Shown: positions 38,081-47,005 of the stretch, one piece after another
How the letters are laid out: every line of letters begins with the position of its first letter
Numbering within the stretch: the first letter of the stretch is position 1
Assembly (NCBI RefSeq): GCF_013409595.1
Contig: NZ_JACCBD010000001.1
Span: 1,178,001-1,242,000 of the forward strand
Direction of reading: 5' to 3'
Length of the DNA: 64,000 nt
DNA from: Leucobacter aridicollis
GTDB lineage: Bacteria; Actinomycetota; Actinomycetes; Actinomycetales; Microbacteriaceae
Made by a program: the position numbers and the translations under genes
Notes under the pieces: model-generated
What the model saw: the letters and a program-made list of their open reading frames with translations, nothing else
What the model was told of the DNA's origin: nothing
Database searches by the model: none

Positions 38081-38215
38081 CCCGGCTTCGCTGCGTCCGG
38101 CGGGCGTGATTGGTGCGGCGCACCCGCGTGAGAGGCTGGAGGTGCCGTGAGCGGGCAGGCGCGGATCGCCGCCGCGCCCGAACGAATGTGGGCAAACCTG
38201 CGCGAGTCTCGATCA

Positions 38216-38236
38216 AATTGCGTGAGGCGCGCAATT
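38216..38236. promoter_or_regulatory. Candidate operator of the acid-sugar operon
   Basis: Perfect 7-base arms AATTGCG and CGCAATT are separated by 7 bases. The right arm overlaps the start of the -35 box at 38235, so a bound repressor would block RNA polymerase. The DeoR-family protein encoded at the end of the operon is the obvious candidate. Confidence 0.6.
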
Positions 38237-38263
38237 GACCTCGGGTGAAGTTCCCCCTAAGGT
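38235..38263 (+). promoter_or_regulatory. Promoter of the acid-sugar operon
   Basis: TTGACC (38235-38240), a 17-base spacer and TAAGGT (38258-38263) form a good housekeeping-type promoter. It gives a leader of about 55 bases before the GTG at 38325. Confidence 0.65.
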
Positions 38264-38324
38264 GGTCGAAGCGCGCATCTTCCGCGCCATATCTGCGTGT
38301 TTCAATTACTTTAAGGAGGTCGAT

Positions 38325-39653
38325 GTGGACCTGCAACTGCTTGCCGCGCTCATCGTTGGCGTGGCTGCGATCATTCTCATCATTCTGAAGACCCGCCTCG
38401 ACGCGTTCCCCGCGCTGCTCATCGGCGCGATCGTCACCGGCCTGGTCGCAGGCGTTGCCCCCGTCGAGCTCGTCGGATTGATGACCGCAGGCTTCGGAAA
38501 CACGCTCGCGAGCATCGGCATTGTCATCGGGCTCGGCGTCGCGCTCGGCAAGCTCATGGAGGTCACCGGTGCCGCCGACGCGCTCGCACGCGCCTTTGTG
38601 AAGCTCTTCGGCAAGGGGCGCGAAGCCCTCGCCATGACGATGACGGGCTCGGTCGTCTCGATCCCCGTGTTCTGTGACAGCGGCTACGTGATGCTGCACC
38701 CGCTCGCGCGTTCGCTCGCACGCCGAACGCAACAGGGCGTCGTGGTGCTGTCGCTGGCGCTCGCGGGCGGTCTCGTGCTCAGCCACACCCTGGTCCCGCC
38801 GACCCCGGGGCCTCTCGCGGTCGCCGGCCTGCTCGGCGTCGATCTCGGCGTGATGTTCCTCGTCGGCATTCCGTTCATCATTGTGCTCGTCCCGGTCGTG
38901 CTGTTGTTCGCTCGAATCATGGGCAACAAGCTCGAGCCCTTCCGCGACCCGAGCATGTTCGCGCTTGAGGACGAAGAGGCAAACACGCGCCCCGTCATCG
39001 GCGCGTTCCGGGCGGCGCTGCCGATCGTCGTGCCGATCCTTCTCATCGTGTCGAACACCGCCTCGAAGGCGCTGTTCCCCGGGACCTCGATCGAGGCCGT
39101 GACGAGCTTCATTGGCGCGCCCGCGATCGCGCTGCTCATTGGCCTCGTGCTCGGCGCGTACACGCTGCCGCAGCGCGGCACCGAGCGCAAGGAGGTCGTC
39201 GGGTGGCTGAGCGAGGCTGCTGCATCGGGCGGACTCATCATCTTCATCACCGGCGCGGGCGGCGCGTTCGCGAACGTGCTCACCGAGTCGGGCGTCGGCA
39301 GCAACCTCGCTGACGGAGTCGGCATGCTCCCGCTTCCGCTGTTCCTCATCCCGTTCCTCGTCGCGAGCGTGCTCCGCGTCGCGCAGGGCTCGGGCACCGT
39401 GGCGATGATTACCGCGGCGACGCTCGCCGTGCCGCTCGTCGAGGCTGGCACGCTCAACCCCGTGCTCGCGGCGATGGCATCCGCCTGTGGCGCGTTCCTG
39501 TTCTCGCACTTCAACGACTCGTTCTTCTGGGTCGTGACGAAGTTTGCGGGTCTCTCGGGTACGAAGGCGATGAAGGCCTGGAGCGGGATGACGACAACCA
39601 TCTGGGTCGCGACGATCCCGCTGCTGTTTATCCTCTGGGCTATCGTCGGCTAA
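38325..39653 (+). CDS. GntP-family acid-sugar permease
   Basis: A 442-residue gluconate:H+ symporter-family carrier with about 12-14 membrane helices. Typical segments are VTGAADALARAFVKLFG, PVFCDSGYVMLHPLA and HTLVPPTPGPLAVA, and near the end FSHFNDSFFWVVTKFAGL. It should import the four-carbon acid sugar used by the next two enzymes. GTG 38325 is the start because AAGGAGG stands 5 bases before it; the frame extends to 38235, which lies inside the promoter. Confidence 0.92.
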   Translation: MDLQLLAALIVGVAAIILIILKTRLDAFPALLIGAIVTGLVAGVAPVELVGLMTAGFGNTLASIGIVIGLGVALGKLMEVTGAADALARAFVKLFGKGREALAMTMTGSVVSIPVFCDSGYVMLHPLARSLARRTQQGVVVLSLALAGGLVLSHTLVPPTPGPLAVAGLLGVDLGVMFLVGIPFIIVLVPVVLLFARIMGNKLEPFRDPSMFALEDEEANTRPVIGAFRAALPIVVPILLIVSNTASKALFPGTSIEAVTSFIGAPAIALLIGLVLGAYTLPQRGTERKEVVGWLSEAAASGGLIIFITGAGGAFANVLTESGVGSNLADGVGMLPLPLFLIPFLVASVLRVAQGSGTVAMITAATLAVPLVEAGTLNPVLAAMASACGAFLFSHFNDSFFWVVTKFAGLSGTKAMKAWSGMTTTIWVATIPLLFILWAIVG

Positions 39654-39700
39654 CCCCGACGTCGCGCTCACCCACCGCCGGCTCCGCAGAAGGGCACCCA

Positions 39701-41017
39701 TTGACTACTTCGAATCCCGTCCTCGTGATCGCGGACGACCTCACTGGCGCGAACGCGTCTGGGGCGCGCTTCGCCCGGGCCGGTCTCCGGTCGGCGACGG
39801 TGACGTCGAAGGCGCTCGACGGGCCGATCCCTGGCTTCGACGCGCTCATCGTGACGACCGACAGCCGGCATACGTCCGCCGCCGACGCGGCGACCAGGGT
39901 ACGTGCCGCCGTCGAGGCGATCCCGGGCGCGGAGCTGGTGGTCAAGCGCACCGATACGACCCTGCGTGGGAACGTCTCGGCGGAGGTCGCCGCGGTGCTC
40001 GACGCGGTACGCGCTGCACACCCGGGTGAGCGCGTGCGTGGGCTTGTCGTGCCCGCCTATCCGACATCCGGTCGGACGACGGTTGACGGCGTGCAGCTGC
40101 TCGACGGGCGGCCGCTCGAGCAGACCGAACTGCGGTACGACGTGCACAATCCGATGACGACCTCGATCGTCGCGGACATCCTGTCCGCGCAGCGTCAGCT
40201 GAGCTCGCGGCACGTGTCGCTGCGCACCGTTCTCGGCGCGGCGCTCACGGAGGCGCTCATCGCGGGCGACGAGGATCTCGTCATTTGCGACGCACTCGAC
40301 GACGCGCACATCCAACTCATCGCCGCTGCCGCCGCGCAGGCGACGCGGGAACACGGGGTCCGCTGGGTGACCGTGGACCCCGGTCCCGCTGGCGCGTTTC
40401 TCGCGCGAGCGCTTGAGCTCGGCACGCCCGAGCGGGCGGACGAGCCGCCGCTGCTCGCCGTCATCGGGAGTGTCACCGACCTCTCGATGACGCAGGCGGA
40501 GTACCTCGCGCAGAGCGAACTCGTCCGCGTGCTCGAGGTCGACTCGCTGCGGCTCGCGGGGGAGCGCGAGGGCCAGCCGGGAGCGGGCGATCCCGTCGGC
40601 GAGCTCGCCGACGAGCTGCGGCAGCTCATCGAGACGAGCGCGTTTCCCGAGCAAATCCTCATGCGCGTGCAGCCGCCAGCGGTCGGCGGCCACCTGTCGC
40701 CTGCGGGGCGCGAACGGTTGCCCGGGCTGCTCGCGGCGGTGGTGCTCCGCGCCCTCGAGACGGCGCCCGTCGCCGGCGTGTACAGCAGCGGCGGCGACAT
40801 CACCGCGGCGATCCTCGATGCCGCGGGAATTCGCGCGTTCGAGGTCATCGGCGAGGTCATCCCGCTCGCCGTCTACGGCACCGCGATCGGCGGCACGCTC
40901 GATGGGGTGGCCGTCGTCACCAAGGGCGGCCTCATCGGCACCGAAGTTACTGCCGAGGCCTGCATGAACCAGCTCCGCACCCTCGCGGAACGCACCTTTG
41001 CGCGGGCGGATCGCTAG
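39701..41017 (+). CDS. Four-carbon acid-sugar kinase (DUF1537 family)
   Basis: A 438-residue kinase of the family once called DUF1537. The N-terminal half begins VLVIADDLTGANASGARFARAGL (the DDLTGA substrate motif) and carries KRTDTTLRGN. The C-terminal nucleotide-binding half has GVYSSGGDITAAIL and the closing TKGGLIG. With a PdxA2-type partner, these kinases make 4-phospho-D-threonate or 4-phospho-D-erythronate. It starts at a TTG (39701) after GAAGGG, a rare start codon in this window. The exact isomer is not decided by sequence. Confidence 0.9.
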   Translation: MTTSNPVLVIADDLTGANASGARFARAGLRSATVTSKALDGPIPGFDALIVTTDSRHTSAADAATRVRAAVEAIPGAELVVKRTDTTLRGNVSAEVAAVLDAVRAAHPGERVRGLVVPAYPTSGRTTVDGVQLLDGRPLEQTELRYDVHNPMTTSIVADILSAQRQLSSRHVSLRTVLGAALTEALIAGDEDLVICDALDDAHIQLIAAAAAQATREHGVRWVTVDPGPAGAFLARALELGTPERADEPPLLAVIGSVTDLSMTQAEYLAQSELVRVLEVDSLRLAGEREGQPGAGDPVGELADELRQLIETSAFPEQILMRVQPPAVGGHLSPAGRERLPGLLAAVVLRALETAPVAGVYSSGGDITAAILDAAGIRAFEVIGEVIPLAVYGTAIGGTLDGVAVVTKGGLIGTEVTAEACMNQLRTLAERTFARADR

Positions 41018-41071
41018 CGCCACGCGCGCAGCACGCCCGGCACACATCACGAACATCCATCTGGAGGAATC

Positions 41072-42097
41072 ATGACCCGTCACACACTCGCACTCACCCT
41101 CGGTGATCCCGCAGGCATCGGCCCGGAGATCGCCGTCCAGGCGGTGCTCAACGCCGCGGGCCCCGCGGGCCCGGCGCGCGCCGTCATCGTCGGCGACCCG
41201 GTCTCGGTGACGGCCGCACTCACCGTGCTCGGGCTCGACGCAACGGTGCGCACGGTCGCGTCGTGGGACGAGCTGCCAGCCGAGGAGGCCGGGGTGATCG
41301 ACGTGTTCGACATCGGCGTGCTCGGCGACGAGCCGGTGGCCTGGGGTGAGATCTCGGCACGCGCCGGCGCCTCCGCGGTGCGCGCCATCGAGGTGGCCAC
41401 CCAGGCCGCCCTCGACGGCAAGGTCGCGGGTATCGTCACCGCGCCCATTAACAAGGAAGCCATCTGGGCGGCCGGAAGCGAGCACCTCGGCCACACCGAG
41501 ATGCTCGCCGAGCTCACCGGATCCTCGCGCTCGAACACGATGTTCGTCGCGCGGGGCAAGAAGATCTTCTTCGCCACCCGCCACGTGTCGCTGCGCGGCG
41601 CGCTCGAGCGGATCAGCACGGAGCTTGAGGTGGACGCGATCGACGAGGCGCTGCGCGCACTCAAGGTCTACGGCACCGACGAGCCCCGCCTCGCGGTCGC
41701 AGCGATCAACCCGCACGGCGGCGAGAACGGCAAGTTTGGTACCGAAGAGATCGACTTCATCCGCCCCGCCGTCGCCGAGATGCAGGAGCGCGGCCACAAC
41801 GTCGTCGGGCCGATCCCGGCGGACTCGGTCTTCCACCAGCTGTTCACGGACCGCTACGACGCGGTGCTCTCGCAGTACCACGATCAGGGACACATTCCGG
41901 CGAAGACGATCGACTTCAACGGGACGATCTCGGTGACGGTGGGCCTGCCGATCCTCCGCACGTCGGTCGACCACGGCACCGCATTCGACATCGCGGGCAA
42001 GGCAATCGCCGACCCCGGCACGATGATCTCCGCCTACCTGTCGGGCGCGGAGTTCGCGCCGTTCGCCGGCCGCATCCGTGAGGACTTCAACCGATAG
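41072..42097 (+). CDS. pdxA2: PdxA2-like 4-phospho-threonate/erythronate dehydrogenase
   Basis: A 341-residue NAD-dependent dehydrogenase of the PdxA fold. Metal-binding histidines lie in LGHTEML (H141), VFHQLF and VDHGTAFD, with the QYHDQGHIPAK segment between the last two. In the acid-sugar route it oxidises and decarboxylates the phosphorylated acid to dihydroxyacetone phosphate. The operon context with a DUF1537 kinase separates it from biosynthetic PdxA of vitamin B6 synthesis. ATG 41072 follows GGAGGA. Confidence 0.9.
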   Translation: MTRHTLALTLGDPAGIGPEIAVQAVLNAAGPAGPARAVIVGDPVSVTAALTVLGLDATVRTVASWDELPAEEAGVIDVFDIGVLGDEPVAWGEISARAGASAVRAIEVATQAALDGKVAGIVTAPINKEAIWAAGSEHLGHTEMLAELTGSSRSNTMFVARGKKIFFATRHVSLRGALERISTELEVDAIDEALRALKVYGTDEPRLAVAAINPHGGENGKFGTEEIDFIRPAVAEMQERGHNVVGPIPADSVFHQLFTDRYDAVLSQYHDQGHIPAKTIDFNGTISVTVGLPILRTSVDHGTAFDIAGKAIADPGTMISAYLSGAEFAPFAGRIREDFNR

Positions 42098-42195
42098 CCG
42101 TCGGGCGCGGAGCGCGGCGGCACCCCCGCACGAGCAGATAGGCTGGCGGCGATTGCAACCATGCAGCGCCGCACGCGAGAGAGAGGCCATCGAAC

Positions 42196-42993
42196 ATGGG
42201 GGAGACGCCCGCGCTCCGCGGAGAGTACCAGCACACGAAACGACGGCGCGAACGCCTCGTCGAGCTCGTTGAGGCTGGCTCGGGCAGCGAGAACGTGCAC
42301 GCCCTTGCCGACGAGCTCGACGTCTCGGTGTCAACGGTGCGGCGCGACCTCGCTCACCTTGAAGCCGACGGCAAGCTCGCGCGCACCTACGGCGGGGCCA
42401 TGGGGGCCGGACGGCTCGACCGATCCTGGCAGGTGAAGTCGACCGAGCACCAGGATCGGAAGCAGGAGATCGCGCGCTATGCCGCGACGAAGGTTGCGCG
42501 CGGCATGACCGTGCTCCTCGACTCGGGAACGACGGTCGCGGAGGCCGCCGCGATCCTGGGCACCCGGCCAGACACCCACCTCGTGACGAACGGACTGAGC
42601 TCGCTGCTCGCGCTCGCCGATTCGGATGCGGACGTCACGGTGCTCGGGGGTCGGCTGCGCCGCCCGAGCGAGTCAATCATCGGAGCGGCGACGCTGCAGA
42701 TGCTCCAGCACCTCACCGTGGACGTCGGCTTCCTGGGTGCCGAAGCCCTCCACCCGACGCGCGGACTCAACTGCCCCGAGATGGACCAGGCGCTCGTGAA
42801 GCAGCTCATGTCGACGAACTCGAAGCGGACCTGGGTGCTCGTCGACTCCAGCAAACTCGAGCGGGAGGCCCCGTTCTCCTATTGGGCCCCGGTTGCCGCG
42901 GGCTGTGGCGTCATCACCGACTCGCGCGCAACCGATGCCCAGCTCGCGCCTTTCAGAGACGGCGGATGGATCGTCGAGATCGCACCGGCATAG
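42196..42993 (+). CDS. DeoR-family repressor of the acid-sugar operon
   Basis: A 265-residue regulator. The N-terminal helix-turn-helix reads NVHALADELDVSVSTVRRDLAHLEADGKLARTYGGA (about 33-68). The C-terminal sugar-phosphate sensor has the LLDSGTTV motif. It probably releases the 38216 palindrome when a phosphorylated sugar acid builds up. TAGGCT at 42137-42142 gives it a separate possible promoter, and GAGAGG serves as Shine-Dalgarno before ATG 42196. Confidence 0.9.
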   Translation: MGETPALRGEYQHTKRRRERLVELVEAGSGSENVHALADELDVSVSTVRRDLAHLEADGKLARTYGGAMGAGRLDRSWQVKSTEHQDRKQEIARYAATKVARGMTVLLDSGTTVAEAAAILGTRPDTHLVTNGLSSLLALADSDADVTVLGGRLRRPSESIIGAATLQMLQHLTVDVGFLGAEALHPTRGLNCPEMDQALVKQLMSTNSKRTWVLVDSSKLEREAPFSYWAPVAAGCGVITDSRATDAQLAPFRDGGWIVEIAPA

Positions 42994-43059
42994 CTCGGGT
43001 CGGGTCCCGCCGACGCCCAGACCCCGGCACGTCTCCAGGACGGCGAACCCGCTCCCCGG

Positions 43060-43065
43060 TAGGCT
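43060..43065 (+). promoter_or_regulatory. -10 element, leaderless promoter of the sigma-factor gene
   Basis: TAGGCT lies 6 bases before GTG 43072. No GGAAT-type box of a self-activated SigR promoter is visible in the 80 bases before it. Confidence 0.5.
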
Positions 43066-43071
43066 AGGTGT

Positions 43072-43704
43072 GTGACTAGCAATGAGCAGGCGGCGGGCGG
43101 CGACCTTCAGGCGCGCTTCGCCGACGAGGCGTTGCCGCTGCTTGACCAGCTCTTCGGCGCCGCCATGAAGATGACGCGGAACCAGCAGGACGCGCAGGAC
43201 CTCGTGCAGGAGACCTTCTTGAAGGCGTTCCAGGCATTCGCGTCCTTTGAGCAGGGCACGAACCTGAAGGCGTGGCTGTATCGCATCATGACGAACAGCT
43301 ACATCAACACGTATCGCAAGAAGCAGCGCCAGCCGTTTCTCGGCGCCGTGGAGGAGCTCGAGGACTGGCAGCTCGGCGGCGCAGAGTCGACCACGGCTAT
43401 GGCGTCGCAGTCGGCCGAGGCCGAGGCGATCGACCGCACCCCGGATTCGGTCGTCACGACCGCCCTCAACGACCTCGCCGAAGACTTCAGGATGGCCGTC
43501 TATCTCGCCGACGTTGAGGGCTTCAGCTATCAGGAGATCGCCGACATCCAGGGCGTGCCGATCGGCACCGTGATGAGCCGACTGCACCGTGGGCGAGCAA
43601 AGCTCCGTCAGGTGCTCGGGGAATACGCCAGGGAACAGGGCGTTGGACTTGATAGAGCCGACACGGCAACACAGACATCAACCAAGAAGGGAGCCGCGCG
43701 ATGA
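43072..43704 (+). CDS. sigR: ECF sigma factor, SigR/SigH type
   Basis: A 210-residue extracytoplasmic-function sigma factor of the thiol-oxidative-stress group. Region 2 reads [49 protein letters not shown] and region 4 [31 protein letters not shown]. It directs thioredoxin and mycothiol genes in other actinobacteria. It is overlapped by a zinc anti-sigma gene (ATGA). A C-terminal tail of about 25 residues is unconserved. Confidence 0.93.
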   Translation: MTSNEQAAGGDLQARFADEALPLLDQLFGAAMKMTRNQQDAQDLVQETFLKAFQAFASFEQGTNLKAWLYRIMTNSYINTYRKKQRQPFLGAVEELEDWQLGGAESTTAMASQSAEAEAIDRTPDSVVTTALNDLAEDFRMAVYLADVEGFSYQEIADIQGVPIGTVMSRLHRGRAKLRQVLGEYAREQGVGLDRADTATQTSTKKGAAR

Positions 43705-43940
43705 GTGACTGCGGGTGCGACAAAGCCAAAGCCAATATTTACGAGTTGCTGCGCGGTGAACTGTGCGCCGAGGAATCTGCCCCGATTCGTGAGCACCTCG
43801 AGCACTGTACCGACTGCCAGAACGAAGAGAGCGTCTGCGCGCGCTTGACCACAGCGGTTCGCCGCGCATGCGAGGAAGAGCGCGACGGCGCCGCGCCAGC
43901 GGACCTGCGTGACGCGATCCTCCGCGGCCTCACGGTCTAG
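43701..43940 (+). CDS. rsrA: Zinc-binding redox anti-sigma factor (RsrA/RshA type)
   Basis: A 79-residue ZAS-family protein. H32-x3-C36-x2-C39 is the metal motif, and C4, C6 and C22 are further cysteines that could join a disulphide switch. Oxidation would release the sigma factor encoded just upstream. It starts inside the sigma stop codon (ATGA), so the two are made in step. Length and motif match the mycothiol-system anti-sigma-R family. Confidence 0.92.
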   Translation: MSDCGCDKAKANIYELLRGELCAEESAPIREHLEHCTDCQNEESVCARLTTAVRRACEEERDGAAPADLRDAILRGLTV

Positions 43941-43945
43941 CCGGG

Positions 43946-44434
43946 TTACTCCTCGTCGCGCCAGCCGGTGCAGACGTCGACCCAGCCGAGCGCGTCGCTG
44001 AGCTCCTCGAGCTCGGCAATCGTGAGTTCGACCGCTGAGTGCGCGCTGCCCGCGGCCGGAAACACCGTCTCGAAACGCCTGAGCGATGCGTCGAGGTAGA
44101 CGCGTGCCTCGTCGGGGTTCGCGAACGGGCACACCCCGCCGACCGGGTGCCCGGTCAGCCGCTCGACGTCATCGAACTTCAGCATGCTCGGCTTCGCGCG
44201 GAACTCGCGCTTGAACATGCCGCCGTTGACCTTCGCGTCGCCCGCGGCGACGACAAGGATCGCGCCGGGCTCGTCGGTGGTACTCGCGAACGCGAGCGTC
44301 TTCGCGATGCGCGCGGGCTCGGTGCCGGCCTGCTGCGCGGCGAGCTCGACCGTCGCACTCGACTCGGCAAACTCGAGAATGGTGCCCGTCCAGCCCTGCG
44401 CCAGTAGGTCGGCGCGCACGGTGTCGATGCTCAT
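43946..44434 (-). CDS. YbaK/EbsC-family aminoacyl-tRNA deacylase
   Basis: A 162-residue single-domain editing protein. The YbaK fold is shown by ARIAKTLAFAS (with the conserved Lys), AGDAKVNGGMFKREFRAKPSML and GHPVGGVCPFAN. Such proteins clear mischarged Cys- or Ala-tRNA-Pro. It starts 2 bases after the last gene of a peptide ABC operon, with GGAGG inside that gene as Shine-Dalgarno, so it is probably co-transcribed with it. The link to peptide uptake is unexplained. Confidence 0.9.
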   Translation of the reverse strand: MSIDTVRADLLAQGWTGTILEFAESSATVELAAQQAGTEPARIAKTLAFASTTDEPGAILVVAAGDAKVNGGMFKREFRAKPSMLKFDDVERLTGHPVGGVCPFANPDEARVYLDASLRRFETVFPAAGSAHSAVELTIAELEELSDALGWVDVCTGWRDEE

Positions 44435-44436
44435 GT

Positions 44437-45357
44437 CTATCCTCCGCTCGGTGGGGCGCCGGCCGAGCCGCGCCAGGTGGTGTCTGGAAGTCGCAGCCGC
44501 GAGGCGACGAGCTCCTGCGTGTACGGATGCGTCGGGGCGTCGAGGAGCTCGGCGGTGGGGCCGTCCTCGACGATCCTGCCGCCCTGCATCACGATCGTGC
44601 GCTCCGCCAGCTGCGGGACGATGCCGAGATCGTGCGTGATCGTCACGAGCGTGAGCCCGAACTCGGCTCGCAGCTCGGCGAGGAGGCCCAGCACGCGTGC
44701 GCGCACCAGCACGTCGAGCGCGCTGACGGGCTCGTCGCCGACGAGCAGCTCAGGCCCGTGCACGATCGCGCGGGCGACGGCGATGCGCTGCCGCTGCCCG
44801 CCCGAGAACGCGTCGGGGTAGCGCGTTGCGGCGCTCGCAGGCAGCCCGACGCGCTCCAACACGGCGCGCACCATGGCGCCGTGGTCGCCTGGAATCTGGG
44901 CGCCTTCGAGCGACTCCGAAACCGATTGCTCGATGGTGCGTCGCGGGTTGAACGACGAGTACGGATCCTGGAACACGAGGCCGGTGCGGCGGCGCAGCCA
45001 GCCCAGATCGCCCGATCTCGCGTCGACGTCGCGCCCCGCGAAGCGGACGGTGCCGGCAGTCGGCTTGCTCAGGCCGAGGAGCTGCCGGATGAGCGTGGTC
45101 TTGCCCGATCCTGATTCCCCAACGATCGCGACGCTCTCGCCGCGCTCGATCGTGAGCGAGGCGCCGTCGAGCGCGCGCACGACCTGGCCGCGCTCGAACA
45201 GCTTGCGAGCGGGAGTGCGGAACTCTTTCGAGACGTCGGTGAGCTGCACGAGCGGGTGACCGGCCTCGCTCGCGCGCTGCGCCGCGTCGGGGAGGTTCAG
45301 CTGCCCGGTCCACGGGGTGCTGCCCGTCCACGTGGCGGCTGGCGTGTGGTCGTTCAT
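44437..45357 (-). CDS. Peptide ABC transporter ATPase (DppF/OppF type)
   Basis: A 306-residue ABC ATPase. A 45-residue N-tail precedes Walker A GESGSGKTT. The Q-loop is FQDPYSSFNPRRTIEQS, the signature FSGGQRQR and Walker B LLVGDEPVSALDV, with Gly before the Asp where Ala is usual. It pairs with the next-listed ATPase and overlaps it by four bases (ATGA). The start at 45357 follows AGGAGGGGAA; the longer frame is antisense noise. The last 20 residues are Gly/Pro-rich. Confidence 0.9.
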   Translation of the reverse strand: MNDHTPAATWTGSTPWTGQLNLPDAAQRASEAGHPLVQLTDVSKEFRTPARKLFERGQVVRALDGASLTIERGESVAIVGESGSGKTTLIRQLLGLSKPTAGTVRFAGRDVDARSGDLGWLRRRTGLVFQDPYSSFNPRRTIEQSVSESLEGAQIPGDHGAMVRAVLERVGLPASAATRYPDAFSGGQRQRIAVARAIVHGPELLVGDEPVSALDVLVRARVLGLLAELRAEFGLTLVTITHDLGIVPQLAERTIVMQGGRIVEDGPTAELLDAPTHPYTQELVASRLRLPDTTWRGSAGAPPSGG

Positions 45358-46160
45358 GCCGCTTCCCCTCCTGCCGCTGCGATCAGGGCCTGCGTGACCG
45401 CGTGGGCGGGGCGCTCGAGAATCTCGCGCACGCTGCCCTGTTCGACGATCTGCCCGTCGGCGAATACGAGCACGCGCTCGGCGACCTGATTCACGACCGC
45501 GATGTCGTGCGTGATGCAGACGAGCGAGCACTCGTCGCGGTCGGTGATCTCGGTGAAGAGCTCGAGGATTCCGCGCTGCACGGTCACGTCGAGCGCGGTC
45601 GTCGGCTCGTCGGCGAGCAGCAGCCCGGGCGACGCCGAGATCGCTGCGGCGATCGCGGCGCGCTGTCGCTGGCCACCAGACACCTCGTGCGGGTAGGCGC
45701 GCACGATGCGTTCAGGGTCGCGGAGCCCGACCTGCCGCGCCAGCCGGAGGGCCGCCTCGCGCCGCTGGTCGCGCCCGAGGTGGTAGTGGAGTGCGAGCGC
45801 CTCGGTCATCTGGACGCCGAGTCTGCGGAACGGGCTCAGCGCGGTCTTGGGCTCCTGGAACACCATGCCGATGCGGTCGCCGCGGATTGCCGCGAGCTCC
45901 CTGTCGGTCAGCCCAAGGAGCTCGCGCCCGTTCGCGCGCACTGAGCCGCTCACGGTGGCCTCGCGGGGGAGGAGCCCCGCGATCGCGAGCGCCGTCATCG
46001 TCTTGCCGGAGCCGGAGCCGCCGATGATCCCGAGACGCTCGCCGGCCTCGAGGCTGAAGCTGACGCCGTGCAGGATCTCGGTGCCGCCGATGGCGACTCG
46101 GAGATCCTCGACGACGAGTTCGGTGGCGCCGGTTTCCGGGCCGGATTGCGTGTCGTTCAC
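45354..46160 (-). CDS. Peptide ABC transporter ATPase (DppD type)
   Basis: A 268-residue ABC ATPase with Walker A GGSGSGKTM, Q-loop FQEPKTALSPF, signature VSGGQRQR and Walker B LLLADEPTTALDVT. It ends soon after Walker B and H-loop (CITHDIAVV), without the cysteine tail of full-length DppD. It starts at GTG 46160 overlapping the permease stop, so the operon is fully coupled. Confidence 0.9.
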   Translation of the reverse strand: MNDTQSGPETGATELVVEDLRVAIGGTEILHGVSFSLEAGERLGIIGGSGSGKTMTALAIAGLLPREATVSGSVRANGRELLGLTDRELAAIRGDRIGMVFQEPKTALSPFRRLGVQMTEALALHYHLGRDQRREAALRLARQVGLRDPERIVRAYPHEVSGGQRQRAAIAAAISASPGLLLADEPTTALDVTVQRGILELFTEITDRDECSLVCITHDIAVVNQVAERVLVFADGQIVEQGSVREILERPAHAVTQALIAAAGGEAA

Positions 46161-47005
46161 CGGGGCACCTCCGCGGTCTCATCGGCCGGGTCGCGCATGT
46201 CGAGCGCGTCCCGGAGCTGGTCGCCGAACAGGAAGAACGCGAGCACGGTGACGGTGATGGCGAGGCCCGGCCAGAGCACGGTCTCCGGGTAGACGGACAC
46301 GAAGCGCTGCGTTGACGCGAGCATGCCGCCCCAGGAAGGCACATCCTTCGGGGCGCCGAACCCGAGGTAGCTCAGGCTCGCTTCGGCGAGCACCGCGGTG
46401 CCCATCGTCCAGGTGACCTGCACGATGTAGACGGGGAGCACGCTCGGGATGAGGTGGCGGAACAGGATCCGCGTGCGCGAGAGCCCCGCGACCTGGGCCG
46501 CGACCACGAAGTCGGCGCCCTGCACCTGCCTGAATTCGGCGCGCAGCACGCGGCCCATCGAGACGCCGAACGCGACCCCGAGTGCGGCGACGACGATCGG
46601 GATGCCGCTGCCGAAGACCGCGGTGAGCATGATCGCGAGGAGCGTCGTCGGGAACGCGACGAGCACGTCGATGCCGACCGCAACGACCTCGCGCACCGGG
46701 CGTTTGCCGAGCCCTCCGAGCAGCGCGAGCAGGAAGCCGATGAGGCTCGCGAGGGCGCCGGTGCCGAGCGCGACCCCGAACGAGACGCGGCTGCCGGCGA
46801 GCAGGCGCGACGCGATGTCGCGGCCGCTGCCGTCGGTGCCGAGCCAATGGTCGCCCGACGGCGGCAGCCACACGTTGCTCGTGGCGTGATTCGGGTCCTG
46901 CGGCAGCCAGAAGTAGGAGACGATCGATACGCACGCCACGAGGGCGAGCACGCCGACCGCGAAGACGCCAACGGGCCGTCCCATGATGTTTCGGAGTGTC
47001 TTCAT
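46157..47005 (-). CDS. Peptide ABC transporter permease (DppC type)
   Basis: A 282-residue inner-membrane permease. The first helix covers about 12-34, then comes LGTDGSGRDIASRLLAGSRVS, the hallmark of DppC/OppC, and an EAA loop near RAEFRQVQGADFVVAAQVAGLSRTRILFRHL. It starts inside the stop of the upstream permease gene. It lacks the fused ATPase seen in the transporter at 3268. Confidence 0.91.
   Translation of the reverse strand: MKTLRNIMGRPVGVFAVGVLALVACVSIVSYFWLPQDPNHATSNVWLPPSGDHWLGTDGSGRDIASRLLAGSRVSFGVALGTGALASLIGFLLALLGGLGKRPVREVVAVGIDVLVAFPTTLLAIMLTAVFGSGIPIVVAALGVAFGVSMGRVLRAEFRQVQGADFVVAAQVAGLSRTRILFRHLIPSVLPVYIVQVTWTMGTAVLAEASLSYLGFGAPKDVPSWGGMLASTQRFVSVYPETVLWPGLAITVTVLAFFLFGDQLRDALDMRDPADETAEVPR

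Noticed and set aside
38067..39701. Upstream extension of aroA to more than 1000 residues
   Set aside because: The extension is antisense to the GntP-family permease gene, and the enzyme's conserved sequence starts only after 38000.
41072..42097. Vitamin B6 biosynthetic PdxA
   Set aside because: It lies in an operon with a DUF1537 kinase, GntP-type permease and DeoR repressor, the context of PdxA2.
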